This document shows, one piece after another, positions 1 to 6,796 of a stretch of DNA of 33,394 nucleotides. The position numbers and the translations under genes were made by a program. The notes under the pieces are model-generated. The model was not told where the DNA came from. It was given only the letters and a program-made list of their open reading frames with translations, and did no database searches. The stretch is from Clostridia bacterium (GTDB taxonomy: Bacteria; Bacillota; Clostridia; Oscillospirales; CAG-272): positions 1 to 33,394 of the forward strand of contig JAFSSP010000004.1 of NCBI GenBank assembly GCA_017450945.1. Direction: 5' to 3'. Position 1 is the first letter of the stretch. Every line of letters begins with the position of its first letter.

Positions 1-314
1 AAAAATCCTCTCTTCCATCAATTGATGAAGTACTTGCATAAATACTATCAGCATCTATCAATGCTACTAACCTTACGCTAAGGCGAGCTGAAGGAGATAT
101 ACTCACAATATAACGTATAATCAGATCTTGATATACCTCTATAAAAGGTACTATTACAAATATGGAAATAAACAAGATGACGAAAAAATATACCCGCTTC
201 TTTGTAAACTTAGCAAAAGCAATTAGAATTAAAGACAAAAAATAGTACACAACAACAGAAGCCTTGCTTGCATAAACGCTCTCCCGAAGGCGCAGAACGC
301 CTTCGGGAGTTTTT
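1..314 (-). pseudogene. Fragment of a multi-pass membrane protein, possibly O-antigen polymerase/ligase-like
   Basis: The minus strand is open from about 314 to the left edge. Excluding the terminator hairpin, it encodes two strongly hydrophobic stretches (SVVVYYFLSLILIAF and VYFFVILFISIFVIVPF), then a hydrophilic segment ending STSSIDGREDF at the window edge. Hydrophobic segments followed by an S-x-x-GR segment recall Wzy/O-antigen polymerase proteins, but that is only a resemblance. There is no ATG or ribosome binding site, and the upstream part of the frame consists of terminator hairpin sequence, so the 5' part of the gene is missing. The DNA is far more AT-rich than everything to its right. 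It looks like the remnant of a gene truncated at about 270-281 by rearrangement or by an assembly join. Confidence 0.5.
281..314 (+). terminator. Rho-independent terminator without its gene
   Basis: A perfect 12-bp stem (CTCCCGAAGGCG with CGCCTTCGGGAG, loop CAGAA) is followed by TTTTT on the plus strand. No plus-strand gene precedes it, so it is probably left over from a gene replaced by the AT-rich sequence at 1-280. Confidence 0.75.
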
Positions 315-320
315 CATGAG

Positions 321-356
321 AAAAGCACCCGTAACCGCCGGGGCGGATACGGGTGC
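321..356 (-). terminator. Terminator of the spore protein gene
   Basis: GCACCCGT pairs with ACGGGTGC and the inner CCGCC pairs with GGCGG. The AAAA at 321-324 gives a T run on the minus strand. It lies 19 nt beyond the stop codon of the spore protein gene. Confidence 0.75.
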
Positions 357-374
357 CGACTCCAAAAGAATCGC

Positions 375-572
375 TTATTTCGTCTTGATGCTGTTCTCGT
401 AGGACTCGATCATCTTCTTGACCATCTGACCGCCCACGGAACCTGCCTGCTTTGCGGTAATGTCGCCGTTATAGCCCTGCTTGAGGGTCACGCCGACTTC
501 GCTTGCGGCTTCCATCTTGAATCTTTCCAGAGCGTCCTTTGCTTCCGGAACCATTGCCTTGCTGTTTGCCAT
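375..572 (-). CDS. Alpha/beta-type small acid-soluble spore protein (SASP)
   Basis: A 65-residue protein beginning MANSKAMVPEAKDALERF. SASPs of this family coat and protect DNA in the dormant spore core and are degraded at germination by the GPR protease. Family marks are visible: VPEAKDALERFKMEAASEVGV, whose EAASEVG matches the GPR cleavage region, and QAGSVGGQMVKKMI, which matches the second conserved block. Length is normal. The start at 572 is chosen because AGGAG lies just upstream; a longer in-frame extension to 662 has no ribosome binding site and crosses a 12-bp inverted repeat. The gene is monocistronic with its own terminator. I could not place a sigma-G promoter with confidence. 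It shows that the host forms endospores. Confidence 0.95.
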   Translation of the reverse strand: MANSKAMVPEAKDALERFKMEAASEVGVTLKQGYNGDITAKQAGSVGGQMVKKMIESYENSIKTK

Positions 573-583
573 GTTTTTCTCCT

Positions 584-616
584 TCTTTCGAACGGGGAAG
601 TCCACCGTTCGAAAGA
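584..616 (-). promoter_or_regulatory. 5'-UTR hairpin upstream of the SASP gene
   Basis: TCTTTCGAACGG and CCGTTCGAAAGA form a perfect 12-bp inverted repeat with a 9-nt loop, directly upstream of the SASP ribosome binding site. It could stabilise the mRNA, influence translation or bind a regulator. There is no T run after it on the minus strand, so it is not a normal terminator. Confidence 0.55.
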
Positions 617-732
617 GACCGATGGATTCGCCGTTCTTTCTATATCCTTGAGCGTTGGGCATTGCCCGCCGCTCTGGTATTATTGTTCACAGAGTTGCCA
701 AAACTATGTTTGGAAATTTTTGCCTGCTGCCC

Positions 733-761
733 TTGAACTTTTGATCAAATTGTGATATACT
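733..761 (+). promoter_or_regulatory. Sigma-A-type promoter for the PTS EIIC gene
   Basis: TTGAAC at 733-738, a 17-bp spacer, and TATACT at 756-761 with TGA before it (extended -10). Transcription would start near 768. This places the ATG at 752 upstream of the transcript and supports the GTG at 797 as the start codon. Confidence 0.7.
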
Positions 762-796
762 TTTTTCAATATTCCATCCAAAGGAAGGGATTTTTT

Positions 797-1891
797 GTGA
801 AGGAAACACTCAAAAAATACGCAAAACGGTATTTTATTGACGCGATGGGCGCCATGGCGATGGGACTTTTCGCCTCGCTACTCATCGGCACCATCTTCAA
901 AGCGCTCGGCATGATTCCGATCCCGGTCGTCAGCGGCTTTCTGACCGAGCTCGGAGGCTACGGGGCCACGATTGCAGGCCCGGCCATGGCGGTTGCGATC
1001 GCCTACGCATTAAAGGCGCATCCGCTTGTGATCTTTTCGAGCGCGCTGGTCGGATACATGGCAAATGCAAAGGGCGGCGCGGGCGGCCCGCTTGCCGTCC
1101 TTGTGATCGCCATTGCCGCCTCGGAGATCGGCATGCTCGTCTCCAAGAAAACCAAGGTTGATATTCTGGTGACTCCTTTTGTTACCATTCTCGTCGGCGG
1201 AATCCTCAGTGCGACCATCGCGCCTCCCATCGGCGTTGCGGCAAGCTGGGTCGGATCGTTCATCGGCTGGGCGACCGAGCAGCAGCCTTTCCTCATGGGC
1301 CTTGTCGTCTCGGTTGTGGTCGGCATTGCTCTGACCTTGCCGATCAGCTCGGCGGCCATCTGCGCCGCCATCGGGCTCTCCGGCATGGCGGTCTACGGCG
1401 GTGTGGCATCTCTTGCCGCAAGCAATCACGAAGGGCTTGCTCTTGCCGGTGGAGCGGCGATTGCAGGATGCTGTGCGCAAATGGTTGGTTTTGCCGTGAT
1501 GAGCTTCAAGGAGAACAAATGGGGAGGCCTTATTTCGCAAGGCGTCGGTACCAGTATGCTCCAGATGCCCAATATCGTCAAAAATCCGCGCATCTGGATC
1601 CCGACCATTGTCGCGTCTGCCATCACCGGGCCGCTTTCCACCTGTGTCTTCGGACTCAAAATGTACGGCGCCGCCATCAATTCCGGCATGGGTACCTGCG
1701 GATTTTTGGGGCCGATCGGTTTGATCCTTGGCTGGTTTGGCGGCGTGTATCCGGAAACGGTAACGGCGCTCGACTGGATTGGTCTTTTTCTCATCTGCTT
1801 TGTCATTCCCGCCGCCGTCTCGCTCGGGCTTTCCGAACTCTTCTACAAGATCGGCTGGATCAAAAAAGGCGACCTGACGCTTCCCGAATAA
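797..1891 (+). CDS. PTS sugar transporter subunit IIC (PTS_EIIC_2 type), orphan
   Basis: A 364-residue, very hydrophobic protein with about nine or ten membrane segments. It belongs to the stand-alone EIIC family (PF13303); recognisable parts are the GGAGGPLAVL segment, NPRIWIPTIVASAITGP and the GMGTCGFLGP region. EIIC proteins form the membrane channel of phosphoenolpyruvate-dependent sugar uptake. The GTG start at 797 has AAGGAAGGG just upstream and lies behind the promoter. No EIIA, EIIB, HPr or EI gene is nearby, so the phosphorylating partners and the substrate are unknown. It ends at its own terminator, tail to tail with the LDH-like gene. Confidence 0.88.
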   Translation: MKETLKKYAKRYFIDAMGAMAMGLFASLLIGTIFKALGMIPIPVVSGFLTELGGYGATIAGPAMAVAIAYALKAHPLVIFSSALVGYMANAKGGAGGPLAVLVIAIAASEIGMLVSKKTKVDILVTPFVTILVGGILSATIAPPIGVAASWVGSFIGWATEQQPFLMGLVVSVVVGIALTLPISSAAICAAIGLSGMAVYGGVASLAASNHEGLALAGGAAIAGCCAQMVGFAVMSFKENKWGGLISQGVGTSMLQMPNIVKNPRIWIPTIVASAITGPLSTCVFGLKMYGAAINSGMGTCGFLGPIGLILGWFGGVYPETVTALDWIGLFLICFVIPAAVSLGLSELFYKIGWIKKGDLTLPE

Positions 1892-1898
1892 CCTTCAA

Positions 1899-1925
1899 AC
1901 CTCCCGGATCTCCGGGAGGTTTTTC
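1899..1925 (+). terminator. Terminator after PTS EIIC
   Basis: ACCTCCCGGA and TCCGGGAGGT form a perfect 10-bp stem with a 2-nt loop, followed by TTTT. It lies in the short gap between the convergent EIIC and LDH-like genes. Confidence 0.85.
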
Positions 1926-2895
1926 AGATGGGCAACAGCGCCTCCGACAGCACGCCCCGCAGATAGGAAGCCGAAGCGTGAAGCCGCGTTTCCTCTTCGT
2001 CTGAGAGCGGGATCTCAAGGATCTGCTTGATCCCGCTTCTGCCGACTATGCAGGGCAGACTGAGGCTGACCCCCGAGAGGTCATAGTGTCCTTCCAGACA
2101 GGCCGAAACGGTTAGGATCGCGTTCTCGTCAAACAAAATAGCGCCGACGATCCGTTTGACCGATTCGGCCACGGCAAAGGCCGCAGAGCCTTTTGATTCG
2201 GCGATCTCCTTGGCGCTGTCCTGCGCCTGACAAAAGAGGCTGTCAAGGAGCGGACGGTCAAAGACGCGCTTGCAGGCGTCGCAAAAGTGGGCAAGATCCA
2301 CGCCCGAAATATTGGCCGAGCTCCAGACCGGGAACTCGCCGGCCCCCTGCTCGCCGACCACAAAGGAATGAACGGCTCTGCTGTCCACGCCGAGATATCG
2401 ACCGATGAGCTGTTGGAGGAGTGCGGTGTCCAGCACCGTCCCAAGTCCCAGAATGCGCGAGGCGGGATATCCCGACGCCTCCTTTGCAAGAGAGGTGAGA
2501 AGCTCCACCGGGTTGGTCACAACAATCAGGATCGCATGCTTGTTGTATTCGGCGATCCTTGAAGCCAGCGCTGGAATGGTGCGCAGATTGCTCTTGTGCC
2601 GCTCGGTGCGGCTTTGCAGGCGGCTCCCGCCCGCGGCAAGAATGATGATGCCGCAATCGGCAAGGTCGCTCATCTCGCCGGGGAAAATATCCATAGGCGA
2701 GTGAAAGGGAAGACCGTAAGAGAGGTCGGCGGCGTTTCCCTCGGCGCGCTCGCCCGCCTCGTCGATGAGCACCAGCTCGTCGAGCCAGGAGGTTTGCATG
2801 AGCGTGTAGGCGATCGTCGATCCCACGGCGCCGCATCCGATGATGCCGCATTTTTTGTAATTCGGTGCAAAAAGACAGTCTCTTTTTTCTTCCAT
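1924..2895 (-). CDS. Lactate/malate dehydrogenase family protein lacking catalytic residues
   Basis: A 323-residue protein with the LDH/MDH fold: Rossmann motif GCGAVGS at residues 20-26, acidic D45 at the end of beta 2 for NAD, TNPV at 127-130 and GTVLDTA at 152-158. Length is typical. Two residues that define the enzyme are changed. The catalytic His of GEHGD is Gln183 (GEQGA), and the substrate-binding Arg of LDTAR is Leu159 (LDTALL). Arg92 sits where MDHs carry Arg and LDHs carry Gln, although the loop aligns poorly. I infer a protein that may bind NAD(H) but is unlikely to be a normal lactate dehydrogenase. The start at 2895 follows AAGGAG. The gene is transcribed alone, divergent from ylxM. 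Confidence 0.85.
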   Translation of the reverse strand: MEEKRDCLFAPNYKKCGIIGCGAVGSTIAYTLMQTSWLDELVLIDEAGERAEGNAADLSYGLPFHSPMDIFPGEMSDLADCGIIILAAGGSRLQSRTERHKSNLRTIPALASRIAEYNKHAILIVVTNPVELLTSLAKEASGYPASRILGLGTVLDTALLQQLIGRYLGVDSRAVHSFVVGEQGAGEFPVWSSANISGVDLAHFCDACKRVFDRPLLDSLFCQAQDSAKEIAESKGSAAFAVAESVKRIVGAILFDENAILTVSACLEGHYDLSGVSLSLPCIVGRSGIKQILEIPLSDEEETRLHASASYLRGVLSEALLPI

Positions 2896-2924
2896 AATCG
2901 CTCCTTTTTTGTTTTTTCTTTGCA

Positions 2925-2953
2925 ATAGTATGCTCGTTTTTGCATGAAAACAA
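2925..2953 (-). promoter_or_regulatory. Probable promoter of the LDH-like gene
   Basis: On the minus strand, TTGTTT (2953-2948), a 17-bp spacer and TACTAT (2930-2925). The -10 is imperfect. It is about 30 bp upstream of the start codon. Confidence 0.45.
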
Positions 2954-2973
2954 AAGTTTTTTTGCAAAAATAC

Positions 2974-3002
2974 TTGACAGAAGAGAAAAGCCGTGATATA
3001 AT
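2974..3002 (+). promoter_or_regulatory. Consensus promoter of the ylxM-ffh operon
   Basis: Perfect TTGACA at 2974-2979, a 17-bp spacer, and TATAAT at 2997-3002 preceded by TGA (extended -10). This is an exceptionally strong match to the sigma-A consensus. Confidence 0.9.
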
Positions 3003-3004
3003 CT

Positions 3005-3023
3005 GTAAAGTAATTTACTTTAC
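3005..3023. promoter_or_regulatory. Perfect 19-bp palindrome at the ylxM transcription start
   Basis: GTAAAGTAA-T-TTACTTTAC: two perfect 9-bp arms around a single T, starting 2 bp after the -10 box. The position is typical of a repressor operator that blocks the polymerase at the start site. It could alternatively form a 5'-end mRNA hairpin. I do not recognise the motif as a known regulator site. Confidence 0.6.
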
Positions 3024-3043
3024 ACCGCAAGGGAACGAAGAAG

Positions 3044-3379
3044 ATGTTTGAAAAAAATCTGAAGATCGGTTACCTTTTGGATTTTTACGGGAGCCTGCTT
3101 TCCGAAAAAAAACGGACGGTGCTCGACCGTTACTACAACGACGATCTCTCGCTTTCGGAAATTGCCGAAGAGCTCGGCATCTCCCGTCAGGGAGTCAGAG
3201 AGCTCATCAAGCACAGCGAGGAAGAGCTCTTTTTCTATGAGGAGAATCTCCGGCTTGCCGAAAAAGCGGGGAAGACGCGCGAGGCCTCCGAAACGCTTCT
3301 TTCGCTTCTCAAAGAGCAAGGCGCGTCAAAGGAGATCCTTGCGGCAACACAGCAGTTGCTTTCTACGGTGAACGGATAA
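3044..3379 (+). CDS. ylxM: YlxM family putative DNA-binding protein, SRP-associated
   Basis: A 111-residue protein of the YlxM/p13 (UPF0122) family. It is helical, with a helix-turn-helix region LSLSEIAEELGISRQGVREL at about residues 37-56 that resembles sigma-factor region 4. YlxM is encoded next to ffh in many Firmicutes and has been linked to SRP function; its exact role is not settled. The ATG at 3044 is preceded by AAGGGA. The ffh gene follows after about 20 bp, so the two are co-transcribed from the strong promoter at 2974-3002, which carries a palindrome at its start site. Confidence 0.92.
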   Translation: MFEKNLKIGYLLDFYGSLLSEKKRTVLDRYYNDDLSLSEIAEELGISRQGVRELIKHSEEELFFYEENLRLAEKAGKTREASETLLSLLKEQGASKEILAATQQLLSTVNG

Positions 3380-3402
3380 AAATTTTTTCTGGAGGGATTG
3401 TG

Positions 3403-4740
3403 ATGTTTGAAAGTCTTGGCGAAAAACTGAACAATGCCTTCAAGCGTTTCCGCAACAAAGGAAAACTCACTGAAGCCGATGTCAAAGAGGGCATGCGCGA
3501 GATCAAACTCGCCCTGCTCGAAGCCGACGTCAACTTCAAGGTGGTCAAGGAATTTGTGAGAACCGTCTCGGAACGCGCGGTCGGCGCAGAGGTTCTGGAA
3601 TCTCTTTTGCCCGGCCAGCAGGTGGTCAAGATCGTCAACGAAGAACTGACAAGCCTCATGGGCGGCAGTCAGTCCAAACTGACCATCTCTTCCAATCCGC
3701 CCACCATCGTGATGATGGTCGGTCTTCAGGGCGCGGGTAAAACCACCCATGCGGGAAAGCTTGCAGGCCTTTACCAAAAGCAGGGCAAGCGCCCCTTGCT
3801 GGTCGCCTGCGATATCTACCGTCCCGCGGCCATCAAACAGCTCCAGATCATCGGCGAGCGGCTGAACATTCCGGTCTTTACCATGGGTGACGGCGTCTCC
3901 CCGGTCAAAATCGCAAAAGAGGCCGTCGATTACGCCAAAAAACAAGGCTTTGACATGGTCTTCCTCGACACTGCGGGGCGTCTGCAGATCGACGAAGTGC
4001 TCATGAAAGAGCTTGCCGACATCAAAGAGGCCGTGCATCCCACCGAGATTCTGCTCACCATCGACGCGATGATCGGTCAGGAATCGGTCAACGTGGCAGA
4101 TAGCTTCAACCAGCTTCTCGATATCACCGGTGTGATTCTCACCAAGCTCGACGGCGACACGAGAGGCGGCGCGGCGCTCTCGGTTCGTTACGTGACCGGC
4201 AAACCGATCAAGTTCATCGGCGTGGGAGAAAAGCTCGATGCGATCGAGCCCTTCTATCCCGACCGTATGGCTTCGAGGATCCTCGGCATGGGCGACGTGC
4301 TCACGCTCATCGATAAAGCGCAGGCGGCCTTTGACGAAAAGCAGGCAGCGGCGCTCGAACAAAAGATGCGCGAGCAGACCTTTACGCTCGACGATTATCT
4401 CGACCAGCTGAACCAGATCAAAAAAATGGGCAATCTCGAACAACTCATGGGCATGATGCCGGGCATGAAACCCGGGGCGCTCAAGGACGCAAAGATCGAC
4501 GAAAAGGCTCTTGTCCGCACCGAAGCGATCATCCATTCGATGACCAAAAAAGAGCGCGAGCACCCCGAAATTCTCAACGCATCGCGAAGAAAACGGATCG
4601 CCGCAGGATCGGGTACTACAGTCGAAGAGGTCAACCGCGTGCTGAACCAGTTCAACCAGATGCTCAAGATGATGAAGCAGTTCTCGGGCGCTGGGAAGAA
4701 CAAGCAAATGAAGAAAATGCTCGGCAGAATGAGATTCTGA
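3403..4740 (+). CDS. ffh: Signal recognition particle GTPase Ffh (SRP54)
   Basis: A 445-residue protein, the GTPase of the signal recognition particle that delivers ribosomes making membrane and secreted proteins to FtsY. An N-terminal helical bundle is followed by the G domain with GLQGAGKTT (residues 107-115), DTAGR (189-193) and TKLDG (247-251). A methionine-rich M domain follows, with GSGTTVEEVNRVLNQF near the C-terminus that binds SRP RNA. Length is normal. GGAGGG at 3391-3396 serves either GTG 3400 or ATG 3403; I chose the ATG. Its RNA partner is encoded in this window at 24142-24455. Confidence 0.97.
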   Translation: MFESLGEKLNNAFKRFRNKGKLTEADVKEGMREIKLALLEADVNFKVVKEFVRTVSERAVGAEVLESLLPGQQVVKIVNEELTSLMGGSQSKLTISSNPPTIVMMVGLQGAGKTTHAGKLAGLYQKQGKRPLLVACDIYRPAAIKQLQIIGERLNIPVFTMGDGVSPVKIAKEAVDYAKKQGFDMVFLDTAGRLQIDEVLMKELADIKEAVHPTEILLTIDAMIGQESVNVADSFNQLLDITGVILTKLDGDTRGGAALSVRYVTGKPIKFIGVGEKLDAIEPFYPDRMASRILGMGDVLTLIDKAQAAFDEKQAAALEQKMREQTFTLDDYLDQLNQIKKMGNLEQLMGMMPGMKPGALKDAKIDEKALVRTEAIIHSMTKKEREHPEILNASRRKRIAAGSGTTVEEVNRVLNQFNQMLKMMKQFSGAGKNKQMKKMLGRMRF

Positions 4741-4793
4741 CCGTCCAATAAATTAAAAACCATTTTATTTTTTCATTTTGGAGGAAACAAATC

Positions 4794-5039
4794 ATGGCAG
4801 TAAAAATGAGACTTACCAGAATCGGCGCAAAGAAGGCACCCTTCTATCGTGTGATCGTCGCCGACAGCCGCTCGCCGAGAGACGGCAGATTCATCGACGA
4901 GGTTGGTACCTACAACCCGCTGACCAATCCCTCGGAGATCAAGATCGACGCTGAAAAGGCAAAGACCTGGCTCCAGAACGGCGCTCAACCCACCGAGACT
5001 GTGAAAGCCCTGCTGAAAAAGAGCGGAATTCTGGACTGA
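4794..5039 (+). CDS. rpsP: 30S ribosomal protein bS16
   Basis: An 81-residue protein starting [20 protein letters not shown], the signature of S16, with [20 protein letters not shown] following. S16 is a primary binder of the 5' domain of 16S rRNA. GGAGG lies 8 nt upstream of the ATG. There is no promoter in the 53-bp gap after ffh, so it is probably part of the ylxM-ffh operon. Confidence 0.97.
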   Translation: MAVKMRLTRIGAKKAPFYRVIVADSRSPRDGRFIDEVGTYNPLTNPSEIKIDAEKAKTWLQNGAQPTETVKALLKKSGILD

Positions 5040-5066
5040 TCCCCCCGACTGTAAAGGAGGAACACG

Positions 5067-5303
5067 ATGGTAGATCTGCAGCAGACATTGCTTGATATCG
5101 CAAAAGCGATCGTCGATTCTCCCGATGAGGTGAACGTCACCGCAAAGGAAGAGGGACGCTCCATCACACTGACCCTTTCGGTGGCCCCCGACGATATGGG
5201 CATGGTCATCGGCCGGAACGGAAAGATTGCAAAAGCTATCCGCACCGTGATGAAGGCGGCTTCCGCCGGAAGCGGCAAAAAGGTTCGAGTCGATATCGAG
5301 TAA
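5067..5303 (+). CDS. khpA: KH-domain RNA-binding protein KhpA (YlqC)
   Basis: A 78-residue protein consisting of one KH domain, with the RNA-contacting GxxG loop in GMVIGRNGKIAKAIR. KhpA binds RNA, usually with KhpB, and in several Firmicutes influences cell elongation and division. AAAGGAGG precedes the ATG. It follows rpsP by 27 bp. The usual downstream partners rimM, trmD and rplS are absent and a strong terminator ends the operon here. Confidence 0.93.
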   Translation: MVDLQQTLLDIAKAIVDSPDEVNVTAKEEGRSITLTLSVAPDDMGMVIGRNGKIAKAIRTVMKAASAGSGKKVRVDIE

Positions 5304-5322
5304 ACACCGCCACAGGCGGTCA

Positions 5323-5363
5323 AAAAAATCCGCCGCGAAGGGATTCCCGCGCGGCGGATTTTT
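5323..5363 (+). terminator. Terminator of the ylxM-ffh-rpsP-khpA operon
   Basis: ATCCGCCGCG pairs with CGCGGCGGAT; the flanking A7 and T5 runs can extend the stem and provide the U tract. Confidence 0.88.
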
Positions 5364-5367
5364 GTAC

Positions 5368-5396
5368 TTGACAAACACTTTCGTTTGTTGTAAAAT
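5368..5396 (+). promoter_or_regulatory. Promoter with an internal inverted repeat
   Basis: TTGACA at 5368-5373, a 17-bp spacer and TAAAAT at 5391-5396. ACAAAC (5371-5376) and GTTTGT (5383-5388) form a 6-bp inverted repeat inside the spacer, a possible operator. Confidence 0.75.
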
Positions 5397-5423
5397 GAAT
5401 CTATCAAGAGTCAGGAGGGCGCC

Positions 5424-5642
5424 ATGAAAAAAGGTCGGGTTCTTCTCATCGGTTGTGCGGCCCTTCTTTTGCTTCTTGTCGGTGCGCTGATCCTGCGCGC
5501 AGTATTCCAATCGCGGGAGGTACCGGCTCCTATGGAAGAGGGAGAACTACTCGAGTATCTTTCCGATATGAACGAGGAGGAAGCCTCTTCCGTTCAGGAT
5601 CTTTCTTGGGACCCGCAACCCGCCGAAACCGACTCAAATTGA
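5424..5642 (+). CDS. Small single-pass membrane protein, function unknown
   Basis: A 72-residue protein: a short basic N-terminus (MKKGR), one membrane segment at about residues 6-27 (VLLIGCAALLLLLVGALILRAV), then an acidic tail rich in Glu, Asp and Ser. The topology suggests a membrane anchor with the tail outside. A Cys at residue 11 lies inside the hydrophobic segment without a lipobox. CAGGAGG precedes the ATG and a good promoter lies at 5368-5396, so it is probably real. It is followed after 51 bp by yerC and may be co-transcribed with it. I do not recognise a family. Confidence 0.65.
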   Translation: MKKGRVLLIGCAALLLLLVGALILRAVFQSREVPAPMEEGELLEYLSDMNEEEASSVQDLSWDPQPAETDSN

Positions 5643-5693
5643 TCCAAGCGACCCTGTTCCCGCGTATTTTTTTGTGGAAAGGAATCGATTATC

Positions 5694-5996
5694 ATGTTTG
5701 ATCTCAATGATGCCGCTCTGTTGCTTGACTATCTCTGCCACGGCTTCCAAACGCTTGAGAGTCCCGAGGAGTGCAAGGCCTTTCTCGAGGATCTCTGCAC
5801 GCCCTCCGAGCTTGCCGAAATGTCGCGCAGACTGCAGGCCGCAAGGATGCTCAAGGACAATTATATCTATTCGGAGATTGCCGCAAAAACCGGCCTTTCC
5901 ACCGCGACCATCAGCCGGGTCAACCGTTGCCTCAAATACGGCAACGCAGGCTACTTGACCGTGCTCAAACGCATGGAAAAGGAAGAGTACCGCTGA
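5694..5996 (+). CDS. yerC: YerC/YecD family TrpR-related protein
   Basis: A 100-residue protein with a TrpR-like fold. LCTPSELAEMSRRLQAARML resembles the Trp repressor dimer core, and YSEIAAKTGLSTATISRVNRCL at about residues 59-80 is the helix-turn-helix. Family members are presumed transcription regulators related to TrpR; the effector and targets are unknown. Length is standard. GGAAAGG lies about 11 nt upstream of the ATG. Its stop codon is one base from the start of the methyltransferase gene, so the two are translationally coupled. Confidence 0.88.
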   Translation: MFDLNDAALLLDYLCHGFQTLESPEECKAFLEDLCTPSELAEMSRRLQAARMLKDNYIYSEIAAKTGLSTATISRVNRCLKYGNAGYLTVLKRMEKEEYR

Positions 5997-5997
5997 T

Positions 5998-6777
5998 ATG
6001 AGCTACCACGGGTATTTTGCCCTTGCCGAGGTTTACGATCTCTTCAATGCCGGGCTCGATTACGAGTCTTTTGCAAACTATATTGAGGCCGCTTTTGACC
6101 GCTTTCTGGAACGGCGGCCGCAACTTTTGCTTGACCTCGCCTGCGGTACCGGACGTATGACAAAGATCCTCTCAGGGCGAGGCTACGATATGATCGGTGT
6201 GGACGGAAGCGCCGAAATGCTTGCAAAAGCCGCAGAAAATTGCGGTTATGATCCAAAAATTCTCTATCTTTTGCAGGATATGCGCTCCTTTGAGCTATAC
6301 GGCACGGTGGGAGCTGTGATCTCCTGCCTTGACAGCGTCAACTACCTGACCAAAAAGGAAGACCTTGCCGCCTGCTTTGACCGGGTGCACAATTATCTCG
6401 ATCCCGACGGTCTGTTCCTCTTTGACGTCAACACGCCCTACAAGTTTGAAACGGTTTACGGCGACGAATCCTATCTCTTTGAAGGAGAGCTGAACAAGGG
6501 CGGCGAGTTCCTGCCGGTCTTCTGCGCCTGGCAGAATCACTATGTGAAAAAAAGCAGACTTTGCAGTTTTGATCTTTCGGTCTTCTACGGCGAAAAAGAC
6601 GGAAAATACCGCCGCGAGGACGAGAGCCAGATCGAGCGTTGCTACACGAGAGAAGAATTGGAAAAAGCCTTGCAGGACAACGGCTTTGAAGTTCTCGGCG
6701 TGTTTGGAGGCTTTGATTTTTCCGCGCCGAAAAAGGCCACCGAGCGCATGTTCTTTGCCGCCCGCGCAAAAAAGTAA
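5998..6777 (+). CDS. Class I SAM-dependent methyltransferase
   Basis: A 259-residue protein with the SAM-binding motif [15 protein letters not shown] at about residues 42-56 and acidic loop GVDGSAEML. It has the motif order of small-molecule methyltransferases of the Methyltransf_25/YqeM-like type. The substrate is not predictable. An N-terminal [14 protein letters not shown] segment, common in this group, covers the active site. It starts one base after yerC ends and is followed by hslO after 19 bp, so yerC-methyltransferase-hslO form one unit. Confidence 0.85.
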   Translation: MSYHGYFALAEVYDLFNAGLDYESFANYIEAAFDRFLERRPQLLLDLACGTGRMTKILSGRGYDMIGVDGSAEMLAKAAENCGYDPKILYLLQDMRSFELYGTVGAVISCLDSVNYLTKKEDLAACFDRVHNYLDPDGLFLFDVNTPYKFETVYGDESYLFEGELNKGGEFLPVFCAWQNHYVKKSRLCSFDLSVFYGEKDGKYRREDESQIERCYTREELEKALQDNGFEVLGVFGGFDFSAPKKATERMFFAARAKK

Positions 6778-6796
6778 AAGAGAGAAGGGAAGTTCC

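Noticed and set aside
752-796. Upstream ATG start for the PTS EIIC gene
   Set aside because: It lies inside the promoter, before the predicted transcript start; GTG 797 has the ribosome binding site.
3235-4707. 490-codon open frame on the minus strand opposite ffh
   Set aside because: Antisense shadow caused by codon bias; ffh on the other strand is unmistakable and the frame has no recognisable domain.
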